A stretch of DNA of 38,043 bases from Flavobacteriaceae bacterium (GTDB lineage Bacteria > Bacteroidota > Bacteroidia > Flavobacteriales > Flavobacteriaceae), in contig PAYI01000054.1 in the NCBI GenBank assembly GCA_002714815.1, positions 1 to 38,043 on the forward strand, read 5' to 3'. Under the pieces are notes generated by a model that made no database searches, was not told where the DNA came from, and saw only the letters and a list, made by a program, of their open reading frames with translations. Position 1 is the stretch's first letter; every line of letters starts with the position of its first letter. A program made the position numbers and the translations under genes. Below, one piece after another: positions 9,526 through 18,315 of the stretch.

Positions 9526-10489
9526 CTTTCCAAATTACAAGATTAACCATTAGGGTTACTAACAGCAATAATGCTGCGACCAAATTATGCGCGATCGCGA
9601 TGTATAAAGGAAGAACATAAACAACATTCATTATTCCCAATGAAATTTGTGTGACCAATATAACTCCTAAGGTTGAGGCCAAGGGAGCTGCACTAGAGAA
9701 CCACAACTTTGAAATTAATATCAGAAAGATTATTGTTAAAACTAGTGCGCTTATTCTATGTGAATAGTGAATTGCTACTCTCGCCTCATTATCTAATAAT
9801 CCGTATAGATAATTTGGACCTACTTCTTGAGCTAAATTAAATCCTTCATAGAAATCCATCTCTGGGATAAATTTTCCTTGGCAAGTGGGGAAATCTGCAC
9901 ATGCAAGAGAAGCATAGTTTGTACTGGTCCAAACACCTAAAAATATTTGAACTATTAAGGCGAATAAAGCAATCCCCCCAAGAACTTTCAAATGGCCAAT
10001 ATTATGATTTTTAACTCCATCAGTTGTTTCTAAAAACAAGTAAAAAAATAAACTCAATGTGATAAAGCCACCAAATAAGTGTCCTGTCACAATAATAGGT
10101 AATAATTTTAAACTTACAGTTAAGTAACCGAATAATCCCTGACCACAAATAAAAAATAAAAGAAAAGAGGTTATTGCTTTGATTCTTTTGGGTAATTGAT
10201 ATTTAAAAGCAAAGTAGACCAACAGTATTGCAAGAAACCCTAGCGCTGCTGCAAAGTATCTATGAACAACTTCAGGAATTGCTTTATCAATTTCATAAGG
10301 AAATTGTGGGTATCTTGATTCGGCTAATTGAATTTCAGCTTCAGTAGTAGGAAAAATTACAAAACCATAACAACCAGGCCAATCTGGGCAACCAAGACCA
10401 GCATCTACGAGTCTTGTCCATGCGCCTAATGCAATCACGACAAATGCAAAACATAATCCAAAAAATGAAAGACCTTTAATTAAATTCAT
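9518..10489 (-). CDS. ctaA: Heme A synthase (CtaA/COX15)
   Basis: Oxidises the methyl group of heme O to the formyl group of heme A in the inner membrane. The 323-residue protein has about eight membrane helices in two four-helix halves. Candidate heme-ligand histidines are H76 (EVVHRY), H136 (TGHLFGG), H240/H243 (HYSHR) and H300 (AHN). The periplasmic cysteine pairs are C34/C40 (GLGCPDWPGC) and C196/C202 (CADFPTC), as in the type with two Cys pairs. It overlaps the upstream Sco-like gene by 4 nt and ctaB by 8 nt. Confidence 0.95.
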   Translation of the reverse strand: MNLIKGLSFFGLCFAFVVIALGAWTRLVDAGLGCPDWPGCYGFVIFPTTEAEIQLAESRYPQFPYEIDKAIPEVVHRYFAAALGFLAILLVYFAFKYQLPKRIKAITSFLLFFICGQGLFGYLTVSLKLLPIIVTGHLFGGFITLSLFFYLFLETTDGVKNHNIGHLKVLGGIALFALIVQIFLGVWTSTNYASLACADFPTCQGKFIPEMDFYEGFNLAQEVGPNYLYGLLDNEARVAIHYSHRISALVLTIIFLILISKLWFSSAAPLASTLGVILVTQISLGIMNVVYVLPLYIAIAHNLVAALLLLVTLMVNLVIWKDE

Positions 10490-11025
10490 ATTAAAACCTT
10501 TAAGTCCTTTAATATTAATTTAGGCTCCATGGAAACTGGAAAAAACATTACCGCCCTTCCATATGGATCAATTATAAAAATCTTTTGTTCAAGAAAGAAT
10601 TCCTCGTTGCCTGCTTCTAACAACCTTTGAAATAGTTTGCCTTCAGAATCAATGATGACCTGAGTTCTCGGGTAACCAGTTAGCTGATCTTTTAGCAATT
10701 TCTTATCCTGAGAAAAAATTACTCTTTTTAATTTATTGATATCTCTATTTAGAGCTACGTTAAGCTGTCGCATCAAATAAAGTGCTTCTGGTAGCTCTGC
10801 ACCATTCAAACCATAGGTAGCAAATAACCATTTGCCATCTTCGAATTTTAAATTTTCTTCATCATCCATAAGATTTAGATTGGTTACATCAAAATATTCA
10901 GCAAAAAATATCCCATTGTTTTTAGTATATTTTGGGGAATAGCCTGTCTGAAAAGATAATGTTGAAATCATTAAAACTAAAAGGGGTGTTAATAATAAAA
11001 CTGCTAAAAATATCTTACTTCTCAT
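10486..11025 (-). CDS. Sco-like thioredoxin-fold protein lacking metal ligands (cox cluster conserved hypothetical)
   Basis: A 179-residue protein with one N-terminal membrane helix (about 5-22) and a soluble domain. It sits where Pseudomonas cox clusters carry an uncharacterised gene between surf1 and ctaA. The pattern GKWLFATYGLNGAELPEALYL resembles the active-site strand of Sco proteins (compare KWSLVYFGFTRCPAECPVA in the adjacent sco), and IFIIDPYGRAVMFF resembles the Sco LINPDGKY strand. There is no cysteine at all in the protein and no His at the ligand position. The fold assignment is by eye and inferred. A structural or regulatory assembly role is more likely than copper transfer. It overlaps its neighbours by 4 nt on each side. 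Confidence 0.7.
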   Translation of the reverse strand: MRSKIFLAVLLLTPLLVLMISTLSFQTGYSPKYTKNNGIFFAEYFDVTNLNLMDDEENLKFEDGKWLFATYGLNGAELPEALYLMRQLNVALNRDINKLKRVIFSQDKKLLKDQLTGYPRTQVIIDSEGKLFQRLLEAGNEEFFLEQKIFIIDPYGRAVMFFPVSMEPKLILKDLKVLI

Positions 11026-11726
11026 GATTCTCTCTTAATTGCATACATAAACATTCCTGCTAAGACCAGGCTCATGGTAAACCATTGAAGGGCGTAGCCA
11101 TAATGTTTGGTTGGTGTAATGACAAAAGGGGTTAATGCGATATACTCATTCAAAAATAGAGAGCCAGGCTCTAATATTAGTACCATATTTGAAAATTGTT
11201 TTTCATAGGCTGCTTGAATTACGCTTGGTGATTTAGTTTGGGAAACCATAGGCCATTCATTGGTTAGCAATTTATCGCCCACTAAAACCTCTTTCTCAGG
11301 TTTAATCAAACTCCCAACTATGCGCAATTTGGTAGCATTAAAATTTATATCAGGTAGATCACTTCTTGTTTTGCCTTGAGAGATCCAACCACGATCAACG
11401 AAAATTGCTTGGTCTTGCTCATAGTAAAATGGTGTATATATTTTGTAACCCACCTTTCCGTTATTGATTTGATTGTCTATTAGAACTTGTTGAGCAGGAT
11501 CATATAATCCTTCAATATGTACTCTACTCCATTGTGAGGAGGATACAGAAATAGGCAAAGGGCCTTTAGCTTGCTCTAAATCAAATTCTTGAATTAGGCT
11601 TGCTTTTAATCCAGCTCTTTCTATCTGCCAGAATCCTAACAAAATAAACACAACGATGAAAAAACATGAAAAGGCAGTTAGTGCTTTATTATGTTTTATA
11701 TGCTCAATTGTTGGTAAATCTTTCAT
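11022..11726 (-). CDS. SURF1 family cytochrome c oxidase assembly protein
   Basis: Inner-membrane assembly factor needed for efficient heme insertion into oxidase subunit I. The 234-residue protein shows the typical two-helix hairpin-like layout: one helix near the N-terminus (about 15-32), a periplasmic domain, and one near the C-terminus (about 208-226). Conserved SURF1 elements are GFWQIERAGLKASLI, VDRGWI (bacterial VNRGWV) and HYGYALQWFTMSL. It is the first gene of the assembly unit, with its start 23 nt from the divergent DUF2909 gene, so it must have its own promoter or read-through from coxC. Confidence 0.92.
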   Translation of the reverse strand: MKDLPTIEHIKHNKALTAFSCFFIVVFILLGFWQIERAGLKASLIQEFDLEQAKGPLPISVSSSQWSRVHIEGLYDPAQQVLIDNQINNGKVGYKIYTPFYYEQDQAIFVDRGWISQGKTRSDLPDINFNATKLRIVGSLIKPEKEVLVGDKLLTNEWPMVSQTKSPSVIQAAYEKQFSNMVLILEPGSLFLNEYIALTPFVITPTKHYGYALQWFTMSLVLAGMFMYAIKRES

Positions 11727-11749
11727 TATAAAAGTGTTATAGTTCGACT

Positions 11750-11962
11750 ATGTGGCTTAAACCTCTTATTGCAATTGTTATTATCTTAATCTTTTTGAGC
11801 TTATTCAGTAGTCTCTTTTTTCTTTTCAAAGACCAAGGACAGGGCAAACGCTCTGTATACAGTCTTGGTTTCAGGGTTAGCCTTGCAGCACTGCTGCTTA
11901 TCTTGGTCTCTTACGGCCTATATACTGGGGAGTTAGGAAATACAGTTCCTTGGGGCTCCTAA
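11750..11962 (+). CDS. Twin transmembrane protein (DUF2909-like)
   Basis: A 70-residue protein with two hydrophobic helices (about 5-27 and 42-61) joined by a short basic loop (KDQGQGKRS). Small proteins of this type occur in gammaproteobacterial cox clusters between coxC and surf1, and the position and architecture fit DUF2909. It lies on the strand opposite to the oxidase genes, ends one nt before the end of coxC (convergent), and starts 23 nt from surf1 (divergent). A TATAGT hexamer at 11738-11743 would give a nearly leaderless message, but no good -35 is visible. The function is unknown; a role in oxidase assembly is plausible. Confidence 0.75.
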   Translation: MWLKPLIAIVIILIFLSLFSSLFFLFKDQGQGKRSVYSLGFRVSLAALLLILVSYGLYTGELGNTVPWGS

Positions 11963-11963
11963 T

Positions 11964-12869
11964 TTAAAGTATATAAACAAAAAGAAATAGCATCACCCAA
12001 ACCACATCTACGAAGTGCCAGTACCAAGAGGCCGCTTCAAATCCAAAATGACTATGAGGATCAAAGTGATTATAAAAAACTGATCTGGATAACATTACAG
12101 CAAGCATGAACCCGCCCATCATAACGTGAAATCCATGGAACCCTGTCAACATAAAGAAAGTTGAACCATATATACCTGAATTAAGAGTTAAACCATAATG
12201 AGCATATGCTTCGTAATACTCAGCTGCCTGCAGTCCGACAAATATTAATGCAAGGGTAACAGTTATGCCAAGCCAGACATTAAAACTTTTTTTATTATCA
12301 TTTTTAAGTGCAAGGTGAGCAAAATGAACAGTTACGCTGGAGCTAAGAAGCACTATTGTGTTCCACAAAGGCAACCACTTTAAAGCATTGCCCCAACCAG
12401 GCCAACTCATGTTTTTGTCTGCAAGTACATATGCTGATCCAGCATCTGGAGTAGACATGACAGGCCATGCGGCCTCAAAACCCTCCCAAAGCATATTTGC
12501 CAAACCTTTTTCACCATCACCGCCGAGCCATGGGACAGAGAAATTTCTCACATAAAATAATGCTCCAAAAAATGCAGCAAAGAACATTACCTCAGAAAAA
12601 ATAAACCAGCCCATGCCGAATACAAAAGATTTTTGAAGTTGAGCACTATCTAAACCTGCAATGTGCTCTCTAATAACTGTTCTAAACCAGAAGTATAAAG
12701 TTGCAGCAAAAACAGCAAATCCTGAATAAAGAATATATACAGAGTTGCTGTCAGGTTTTCCAAGATCGTTAATTGTGCCAGCTGCACCCATAACTAATAA
12801 AAAAAGTGCTGTTGCAGCATATATAGGAAATTTACTTTGCTCTGGTACATAGTATTTCTGATAACTCAT
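11964..12869 (-). CDS. coxC: Cytochrome c oxidase subunit III
   Basis: Third core subunit of the aa3 oxidase, a helical membrane protein that stabilises subunit I and holds structural lipids. The length is 301 residues. Typical blocks are FVFGMGWFIFSEVMFFAAFF, GSTFFMLTGFHGFHVMMGG and ASWYWHFVDVVWVMLFLFVY at the C-terminus. The long loop at about 120-165 between early helices is a feature of the proteobacterial subunit with an insert. It overlaps the ctaG stop by 4 nt (ATGA) and closes the structural unit coxB-coxA-ctaG-coxC. Confidence 0.96.
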   Translation of the reverse strand: MSYQKYYVPEQSKFPIYAATALFLLVMGAAGTINDLGKPDSNSVYILYSGFAVFAATLYFWFRTVIREHIAGLDSAQLQKSFVFGMGWFIFSEVMFFAAFFGALFYVRNFSVPWLGGDGEKGLANMLWEGFEAAWPVMSTPDAGSAYVLADKNMSWPGWGNALKWLPLWNTIVLLSSSVTVHFAHLALKNDNKKSFNVWLGITVTLALIFVGLQAAEYYEAYAHYGLTLNSGIYGSTFFMLTGFHGFHVMMGGFMLAVMLSRSVFYNHFDPHSHFGFEAASWYWHFVDVVWVMLFLFVYIL

Positions 12870-13456
12870 ATTGAAGGCTCCATTTCATGACCAGCATGGT
12901 AATCGTCATTATTATGTTGAGTAAATTTAACATCATTATAATCTGTGACATCAAAAATTGTATATGACAGCACGACGCTGTTGATTGAGCTTGGAAGTTC
13001 ATCATCAAAAATAAGCCTTACTGGCAAAAGAGCTTCCTCCCCAGGATCAAGCTGCTGTTCTTCAAAACAAAAACATTCTAGCTTTTTTAAATGCGCTGCT
13101 GCGTTAGAGGGAGCAACACTTGGTATTGCTTGGGCAACCATTCTCTTATTAGTTGTATTTTTTACGTAGAAGGTAGCTGTGTGATATTTGCCTGTCTTGA
13201 TTTGTATATTATCTTCAGAAGGTTTAAATGCCCAAGGCATCTCTTCATTATTGTGAGAAACAAATTGAATTGAGATATCTCGCCCATTGTCAATCTCAAT
13301 AGTTTTATCATTGGTGGCTCTCAATTCAATTTTTCCATTAAGACCAGTGACTTCACAAAAAACATTATAGAGAGGGACCAAAGCAAACGAAAATGTAAAC
13401 ATTCCAAGCACTGCAAAACAAAGAGTTTTAATCGTTTTTTTTGATCCTTCGTTCAT
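12866..13456 (-). CDS. ctaG: Cytochrome c oxidase assembly protein CtaG/Cox11 (CuB chaperone)
   Basis: Delivers copper to the CuB site of subunit I from the periplasmic side. The 196-residue protein has an N-terminal membrane helix (about 9-30), the conserved PLYNVFCEVTG (C34), and the copper-binding CFCF motif (C128, C130) in LECFCFEEQQLDPGE. It then ends with a beta-sandwich strand containing LPVRLIFDDELP. All three key cysteines are present. Its ATG shares one base with the coxA stop (TAATG), so the two are translationally coupled. Confidence 0.96.
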   Translation of the reverse strand: MNEGSKKTIKTLCFAVLGMFTFSFALVPLYNVFCEVTGLNGKIELRATNDKTIEIDNGRDISIQFVSHNNEEMPWAFKPSEDNIQIKTGKYHTATFYVKNTTNKRMVAQAIPSVAPSNAAAHLKKLECFCFEEQQLDPGEEALLPVRLIFDDELPSSINSVVLSYTIFDVTDYNDVKFTQHNNDDYHAGHEMEPSI

Positions 13457-15042
13457 TAATTAACCTTAGGCGGTGTGGTGAATGTATGATAAGGAGCTGG
13501 TGACTCTACAGTCCACTCAAGACCTCTTGAGCCTTCCCAAACCTCTGGCGAGGCCTTCTTACCACCCATAACAGTTTTAAGAACAATGAATAAAAATAAA
13601 ATTTGAGAAGCGCCAAACAAAAATGCTCCAACAGAAGAAATCATATTCCAATCTGCAAATTGAAGTGCGTAGTCAGGAACCCTTCTTGGCATTCCGGCTA
13701 AACCAATCCAGTGCTGAGGGAAGAAAGTTACATTGACTCCAATGAATGAGAGCCAAAAATGTAATTTTCCAAGCCGTTCATCATACATATTGCCTGTCCA
13801 TTTTGGAATCCAATAATAGACAGCAGCCATAATTGAAAAGATTGATCCCGGAACAAGCACATAATGAAAATGCGCAACTACAAAATATGTGTCATGATAT
13901 TGGAAATCAGCTGGAGTAATTGCAAGCATTAACCCAGAGAAACCACCAATAGTAAAAAGCACAACAAAGGCTATAGCAAAAAGCATTGGAGTTTCATAAC
14001 TAATTGAGCCCTTGAACATTGTGGTTACCCAGTTAAAAACCTTCACGCCAGTTGGAACAGCAATCAACATTGTTGCCCACATAAAAAACAATTCTGCAGC
14101 TAAAGGAAGGCCAACCGTAAACATATGATGTGCCCAAACAACAAAAGATAAAATTGCAATTGAAGCCATCGCCCAAACCATAGATGCATATCCAAATAAC
14201 TGCTTTCTTGAGAATGTCTCAATAATATGGGATGCAATACCAAAAGCTGGGAGGATCATAATATAGACTTCTGGGTGACCAAAAAACCAAAAGATGTGCT
14301 GAAATAAAACAGGGTCCCCACCCCCAGCAGCATTAAAGAAACTTGTTCCAAAATGGATGTCCATAAGCATCATTGTTACAGCTCCTGCAAGAACAGGCAT
14401 AACTGCTATTAAAAGGTATGCTGTGATTAACCATGACCATACAAAAAGTGGCATTTTCATCAAAGTCATGCCAGGCGCTCTCATATTCATGATAGTTACG
14501 ATCACATTGATAGATCCCATTATCGATGATGCACCCATAATATGAACAGAAAAAATAAAAAAGGTAACACTTGGAGGGGCATAAGTTGTAGATAATGGAG
14601 CATAAAATGTCCATCCAAAATTAGGAGCTCCACCTTCCATAAACAAAGATGCTAGTAGAATGAAGAATGCAAATGGGAGTATCCAAAAACTTAAGTTATT
14701 CATTCTTGGAAGCGCCATATCTGGAGCGCCTACCATCATTGGCACTAACCAATTCGCTAAACCAACAAACGCCGGCATTACAGCCCCAAAGACCATTATC
14801 AGCCCATGCAATGTGAGCATTTGATTGTAAAATTCTGGTTCAACAATTTGCATGCCTGGTTGGAAAAGCTCAGCTCTTATAATCATTGCCATAGCCCCGC
14901 CAATTAAGAACATTGCAAAACTAAACCATAAATATAGACTACCTATATCTTTATGGTTGGTAGTGTACAACCATCTGGTCAATCCTTTTGCAGGGCCATG
15001 ATGATGATCATCATGATTGTGGGATTCTATTACTGCACTCAT
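13456..15042 (-). CDS. coxA: Cytochrome c oxidase subunit I (aa3 type)
   Basis: Catalytic heme-copper subunit holding heme a, heme a3 and CuB, which reduces O2 to water and pumps protons. The length is 528 residues with 12 expected helices. H79 (LTLHG) is the first heme a ligand. The CuB ligand H256 and cross-linked Y260 sit in WFFGHPEVYIMILP. The pair in VVWAHHMFTVG supplies the other CuB histidines. VVAHFHYVLVPG supplies the a3 and a ligands. The GHPEVY tyrosine indicates an A-type oxidase. The N-terminus is His/Asp-rich (HNHDDHHH, 8-15). A ribosome site AAGGAAG precedes the ATG. Confidence 0.98.
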   Translation of the reverse strand: MSAVIESHNHDDHHHGPAKGLTRWLYTTNHKDIGSLYLWFSFAMFLIGGAMAMIIRAELFQPGMQIVEPEFYNQMLTLHGLIMVFGAVMPAFVGLANWLVPMMVGAPDMALPRMNNLSFWILPFAFFILLASLFMEGGAPNFGWTFYAPLSTTYAPPSVTFFIFSVHIMGASSIMGSINVIVTIMNMRAPGMTLMKMPLFVWSWLITAYLLIAVMPVLAGAVTMMLMDIHFGTSFFNAAGGGDPVLFQHIFWFFGHPEVYIMILPAFGIASHIIETFSRKQLFGYASMVWAMASIAILSFVVWAHHMFTVGLPLAAELFFMWATMLIAVPTGVKVFNWVTTMFKGSISYETPMLFAIAFVVLFTIGGFSGLMLAITPADFQYHDTYFVVAHFHYVLVPGSIFSIMAAVYYWIPKWTGNMYDERLGKLHFWLSFIGVNVTFFPQHWIGLAGMPRRVPDYALQFADWNMISSVGAFLFGASQILFLFIVLKTVMGGKKASPEVWEGSRGLEWTVESPAPYHTFTTPPKVN

Positions 15043-15056
15043 ATTACTTCCTTTTT

Positions 15057-16208
15057 TTAAACTTTTGGTTTTTTATAATCAACAATATCTTTAGGAATAA
15101 CGATTTCACCATCGCCGTTTTCTGCGTTTCCCCAGGCTTGTCTTGTATATGTGATCACTGAAGCCATATCAACTTCTGATAGTTGATTTGCAAATGATTG
15201 CATGGCTGCCCCCTGAACACCTTCCATTAAAATCTCAATATTTCTCGCTTTATCATTTAAAGAAATGTTGCTGCCAGCCAAGTTTGGAAATATTCCTGTT
15301 ATGCCTTGCCCATTAGCTTGATGACATGCAACACAATTTTTCAAATATACTCCCTCTCCTCTTTCAGTAAGCTCAGCTAAGCTCCAATCTTTTTCGGTTA
15401 GCTCAGCCATCCTGAACGCAGCATCTTTTTTGTCTTTAACCCATGCATCATATTCATCTTGAGGAACAACTTTTACAACTACTGGCATAAATCCATGATT
15501 CTTTCCACATAGCTCTGTACACTTACCTCTATATATACCAGGCTCATCAACGATGGTCCAAGCAGTATTTATAAAGCCTGGGATTGCATCTTGCTTAATA
15601 GCAAAATCTGGCATCCACCAAGAGTGAATAACATCATTTGCTGTAATTAGAAATCTTATTTTTTTGCCCACAGGTATTACTACTGCCTCATCAACTTCTT
15701 CAAGATAGAATTCTCCTTTTGGAGTCTTGTTATATATTTCGTCCCAGTCTGTAGTTAGATTTTGAAAAAAATCTATGTCATCTTCTAGGTACTTGTATTG
15801 CCATTTCCACTGATATCCAACCACCTGAATGTTAATATCGCCTTCAGTATCATCGTAAATCTTGGTAAGTGTATTTGAGGCTGGGATAGCCATAAATACT
15901 AAAATTAAGAAAGGTACAACAGTCCAAGCAAGCTCAAGTTTTGTATTCTCGTGGAATGTAGATGGATTAGGATTTCTTTTCTTAGTGTATGCAAACATTG
16001 AATAAAACATGACACTAAATACAACCAAACCAATAACCACACATATCCAGAAAATTAACATATGCAGATCAAAGACTTCTTTGCTAATAGCTGTGACTCC
16101 TTCGGTCATATTAAGGTCATCCCAAGCAGCAAATAGATTGCCTGATAAAAGAAATATTAATACTGCAAAGAATTTGTTGGAAATACTTATGGTAGCTTTT
16201 TTAAACAT
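15057..16208 (-). CDS. coxB: Cytochrome c oxidase subunit II with C-terminal cytochrome c domain
   Basis: Carries the CuA centre that accepts electrons from cytochrome c. The 383-residue precursor has a signal peptide (about 1-28), two membrane helices (about 48-72 and 95-115) and a CuA cupredoxin domain. The CuA ligands are H195 (VIHSWWMP) and C230, C234, H238 and M241 in CTELCGKNHGFM. A cytochrome c domain is fused at the C-terminus, with heme-binding CVACH at 292-296 and a likely Met ligand in AAMQSFANQ. Such fused subunits (caa3-like) are common in proteobacteria. It is the first gene of the structural unit. Confidence 0.97.
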   Translation of the reverse strand: MFKKATISISNKFFAVLIFLLSGNLFAAWDDLNMTEGVTAISKEVFDLHMLIFWICVVIGLVVFSVMFYSMFAYTKKRNPNPSTFHENTKLELAWTVVPFLILVFMAIPASNTLTKIYDDTEGDINIQVVGYQWKWQYKYLEDDIDFFQNLTTDWDEIYNKTPKGEFYLEEVDEAVVIPVGKKIRFLITANDVIHSWWMPDFAIKQDAIPGFINTAWTIVDEPGIYRGKCTELCGKNHGFMPVVVKVVPQDEYDAWVKDKKDAAFRMAELTEKDWSLAELTERGEGVYLKNCVACHQANGQGITGIFPNLAGSNISLNDKARNIEILMEGVQGAAMQSFANQLSEVDMASVITYTRQAWGNAENGDGEIVIPKDIVDYKKPKV

Positions 16209-16261
16209 TAAATTTTGTCCCTAGTCGAGAATGTTTCAAAAATAAAAAATTGATATAAAGC

Positions 16262-16267
16262 ATTATA
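16262..16267 (-). promoter_or_regulatory. Possible -10 element of the coxB promoter
   Basis: The 150-bp gap between yheV and coxB is very A/T-rich. On the minus strand it has a perfect TATAAT about 54 nt upstream of the coxB ATG. No good -35 lies 16-18 nt further up, so an activator may be needed or the match may be chance. A tandem near-repeat of TAATAGCTTT sits next to the yheV stop. No U-tract hairpin terminator is evident, so read-through from the purE unit into cox is possible. Confidence 0.3.
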
Positions 16268-16358
16268 ATTAAAAATTATGTTCATTAATAGATTTTTAAA
16301 GCTTTTTTTTGATTTTTTCAACTAATTTTTTGTGGCGCTATAATAGCTTTTAATAGCT

Positions 16359-16577
16359 TTAAATTCTAGGTTTTTTAGGTCTAAAATCATCGATATTAAA
16401 AACTTTTGGCTCATTAGAGTTTGAAGATTTATTTTCAATATCTTTAGGCTTTTTTTCCTTAAAATCGCAGTTTAAACAATAAATAGTTTTGTCATCGGGA
16501 GTTATGGCAATTTTGTCTTGAGCCTTGCATGATGGGCAAACTGCCCCAGCAATGAAACGAATGAATCCCCTACTCAT
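16359..16577 (-). CDS. yheV: YheV-like small zinc-ribbon protein (DUF2387)
   Basis: A 72-residue protein opening with RFIAGAVCPSCKAQD, very close to the start of E. coli YheV (RFIAGATCPSCQAQD). Two CxxC pairs (C14/C17 and C34/C37) form a probable zinc ribbon. The C-terminus is charged and asparagine-rich and ends in the basic PKKPRI. Its start overlaps the aroE end by 8 nt, so it is cotranscribed with aroE. The molecular function of this family is not established. Confidence 0.85.
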   Translation of the reverse strand: MSRGFIRFIAGAVCPSCKAQDKIAITPDDKTIYCLNCDFKEKKPKDIENKSSNSNEPKVFNIDDFRPKKPRI

Positions 16578-17388
16578 TAAGCAGGTCCGATTTAGTTATT
16601 TTGGTTGCTGGTGCTACACCAGTCCACAATTCAAAAGAGGCGGCTGCCTGTTGTATTAACATTCCAAAACCATCGAAAAATTTTTCAGCGTGCTGGCTTC
16701 CCCAACTTAAAAAAGGAGTTAGGGTATCATCTTTACTATAACTAAGATCATAAAGAACGGTTTCGTTATTTATCTTTAATTCTCTGTTCCAAGAAAATGG
16801 ACCGGAAAATCCAATTGATGTTGCATTAATAACTAAATCTATATCTTCATGAAAACTTTCTAAATTCAATATCCTTGAGTTAATTTCTTTTGAATCAGAA
16901 AACCTTTTAATTGCTCTTTCAAGATTATTTTTGGATCTATTATCCAAAATTATGTTTTTTGGTTTACATGCGTCAAGAGATGGAATGATGCTCAAGGCAG
17001 AGCCTCCTGCGCCTAAAATTAGTATATTTTTAGAAGAAATTGAGCGTTTATTTTTTAGATCCTTTACTAAACCAATGCCGTCAGTTGATTCTGCAAAAAT
17101 ACTACCTGAGCTATCTGAATTCAAAGTATTGGCCGCTCCAATTAAATTAACAAGTGATGATTTATTGTTAGCAAATCGAAGGCAATTAATCTTATGAGGC
17201 AGGGTGATATTGAGCCCGTCTCCTCCATTGCTAAAGAAATCTTTTATAAAACTAGCAAGATTATCTTCCCGAACATGATAAGCCTGATAGTCAATATTTA
17301 TATTTGTCTGTTTTGAAAAAATATTATGTATTTTAGGAGACAAGGAATGCTCGATTGGGTCGCCAATAACTCCTAATTTATATTGCAT
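16570..17388 (-). CDS. aroE: Shikimate dehydrogenase
   Basis: Reduces 3-dehydroshikimate to shikimate with NADPH in aromatic amino acid synthesis. The 272-residue length is standard. The substrate-binding start GDPIEHSLSPKIHN (9-22), the catalytic Lys in NITLPHK (K66), the Asp in TDGIG (D103) and the Rossmann loop LGAGGSA (125-131) are all present. It lies 3 nt after the hemF stop, the same hemF-aroE adjacency as in Pseudomonas and other gammaproteobacteria. It overlaps yheV by 8 nt. Confidence 0.95.
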   Translation of the reverse strand: MQYKLGVIGDPIEHSLSPKIHNIFSKQTNINIDYQAYHVREDNLASFIKDFFSNGGDGLNITLPHKINCLRFANNKSSLVNLIGAANTLNSDSSGSIFAESTDGIGLVKDLKNKRSISSKNILILGAGGSALSIIPSLDACKPKNIILDNRSKNNLERAIKRFSDSKEINSRILNLESFHEDIDLVINATSIGFSGPFSWNRELKINNETVLYDLSYSKDDTLTPFLSWGSQHAEKFFDGFGMLIQQAAASFELWTGVAPATKITKSDLLNE

Positions 17389-17391
17389 AAT

Positions 17392-18315
17392 CTATATGTG
17401 TTGATTCCAATTTTTATTTATAAATCTTAAAAGTTTCTTTTCATTTTTAATAATGTTTTTGGAAAGTCGAAATGGCCAATTTACAGCTGGCGGCATTGAT
17501 GCCAGTATAGAATCAGTTCTTCCATTCGACTCTATTCCAAATTTTGTACCTCTGTCAAATAACAAATTAAACTCAACATATCTTCCTCTTCTGTATAGTT
17601 GAAACTCTCTGTCATTAGCTGTAAATTTTTTATCCTTATTCATATTGACGATATCTAGATAACTCTCAATGTAGCAATTAGCAACTGCATTTAATAAATC
17701 TAAGCTATCTTCTATAGTTTTATGCTTAAGCTGGTCAAAAAATATACCTCCGATACCCCTTTTTTCCTTTCTATGTGGCAAATAAAAATAATCATCACAA
17801 TTTTTAGCAAATTTTTTGTGGTATTTGAGGTCAAAATTATCCAAGCATAATTTTGCATTCGAGTGCCAAGTCGATGACTCATCTATAGTTGGGAAAAATG
17901 GAGTTAAGTCAAAGCCTCCTCCAATCCACCAGTTTTCTATTAAATTGTTTTTACTTAACTCTAAAAAAATCCTTACATTCATGTGGCTTGATGGACAAAA
18001 GGGATTCATGGGGTGAGCAATTACAGAAACTCCCATGGCATGAAATTTATTAGACTTAGTTTTTAGTTCTTCAGCAATAGACGATTGAGGTAGTTGTTTG
18101 CCAGAGATTGATGAAAAATTGACAGCGGCTTTTTCAATTGTGTCACCAGTAATTGAGATAGACTTCCCCCCACCTCCTTGATCTCTTTTCCATACTTTTG
18201 CAACTCTTATAGGATTAGTTATAAATAGGGTATTAAGGCCACTCTCAATATTCCTTTGAATCTTTGTAAAAATAGATTCTAGTTTTTTCAATTCTTTATT
18301 TGTGAGTTTATTCAC
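17392..18315 (-). CDS. hemF: Coproporphyrinogen III oxidase, oxygen-dependent
   Basis: Converts coproporphyrinogen III to protoporphyrinogen IX using O2 late in heme synthesis. The length is 307 residues. Signature regions are GVSVIAHPMNPFCPSSHMNVR, WWIGGGFDLTPFFP, RGIGGIFFDQL and the RRGRYVEFNLLFDRGTKFGI block. The oxygen-dependent type fits an aerobic cell with an aa3 oxidase, and its product feeds the ctaB/ctaA route encoded nearby. Its start overlaps the tsaC end by 8 nt. Confidence 0.96.
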   Translation of the reverse strand: MNKLTNKELKKLESIFTKIQRNIESGLNTLFITNPIRVAKVWKRDQGGGGKSISITGDTIEKAAVNFSSISGKQLPQSSIAEELKTKSNKFHAMGVSVIAHPMNPFCPSSHMNVRIFLELSKNNLIENWWIGGGFDLTPFFPTIDESSTWHSNAKLCLDNFDLKYHKKFAKNCDDYFYLPHRKEKRGIGGIFFDQLKHKTIEDSLDLLNAVANCYIESYLDIVNMNKDKKFTANDREFQLYRRGRYVEFNLLFDRGTKFGIESNGRTDSILASMPPAVNWPFRLSKNIIKNEKKLLRFINKNWNQHI

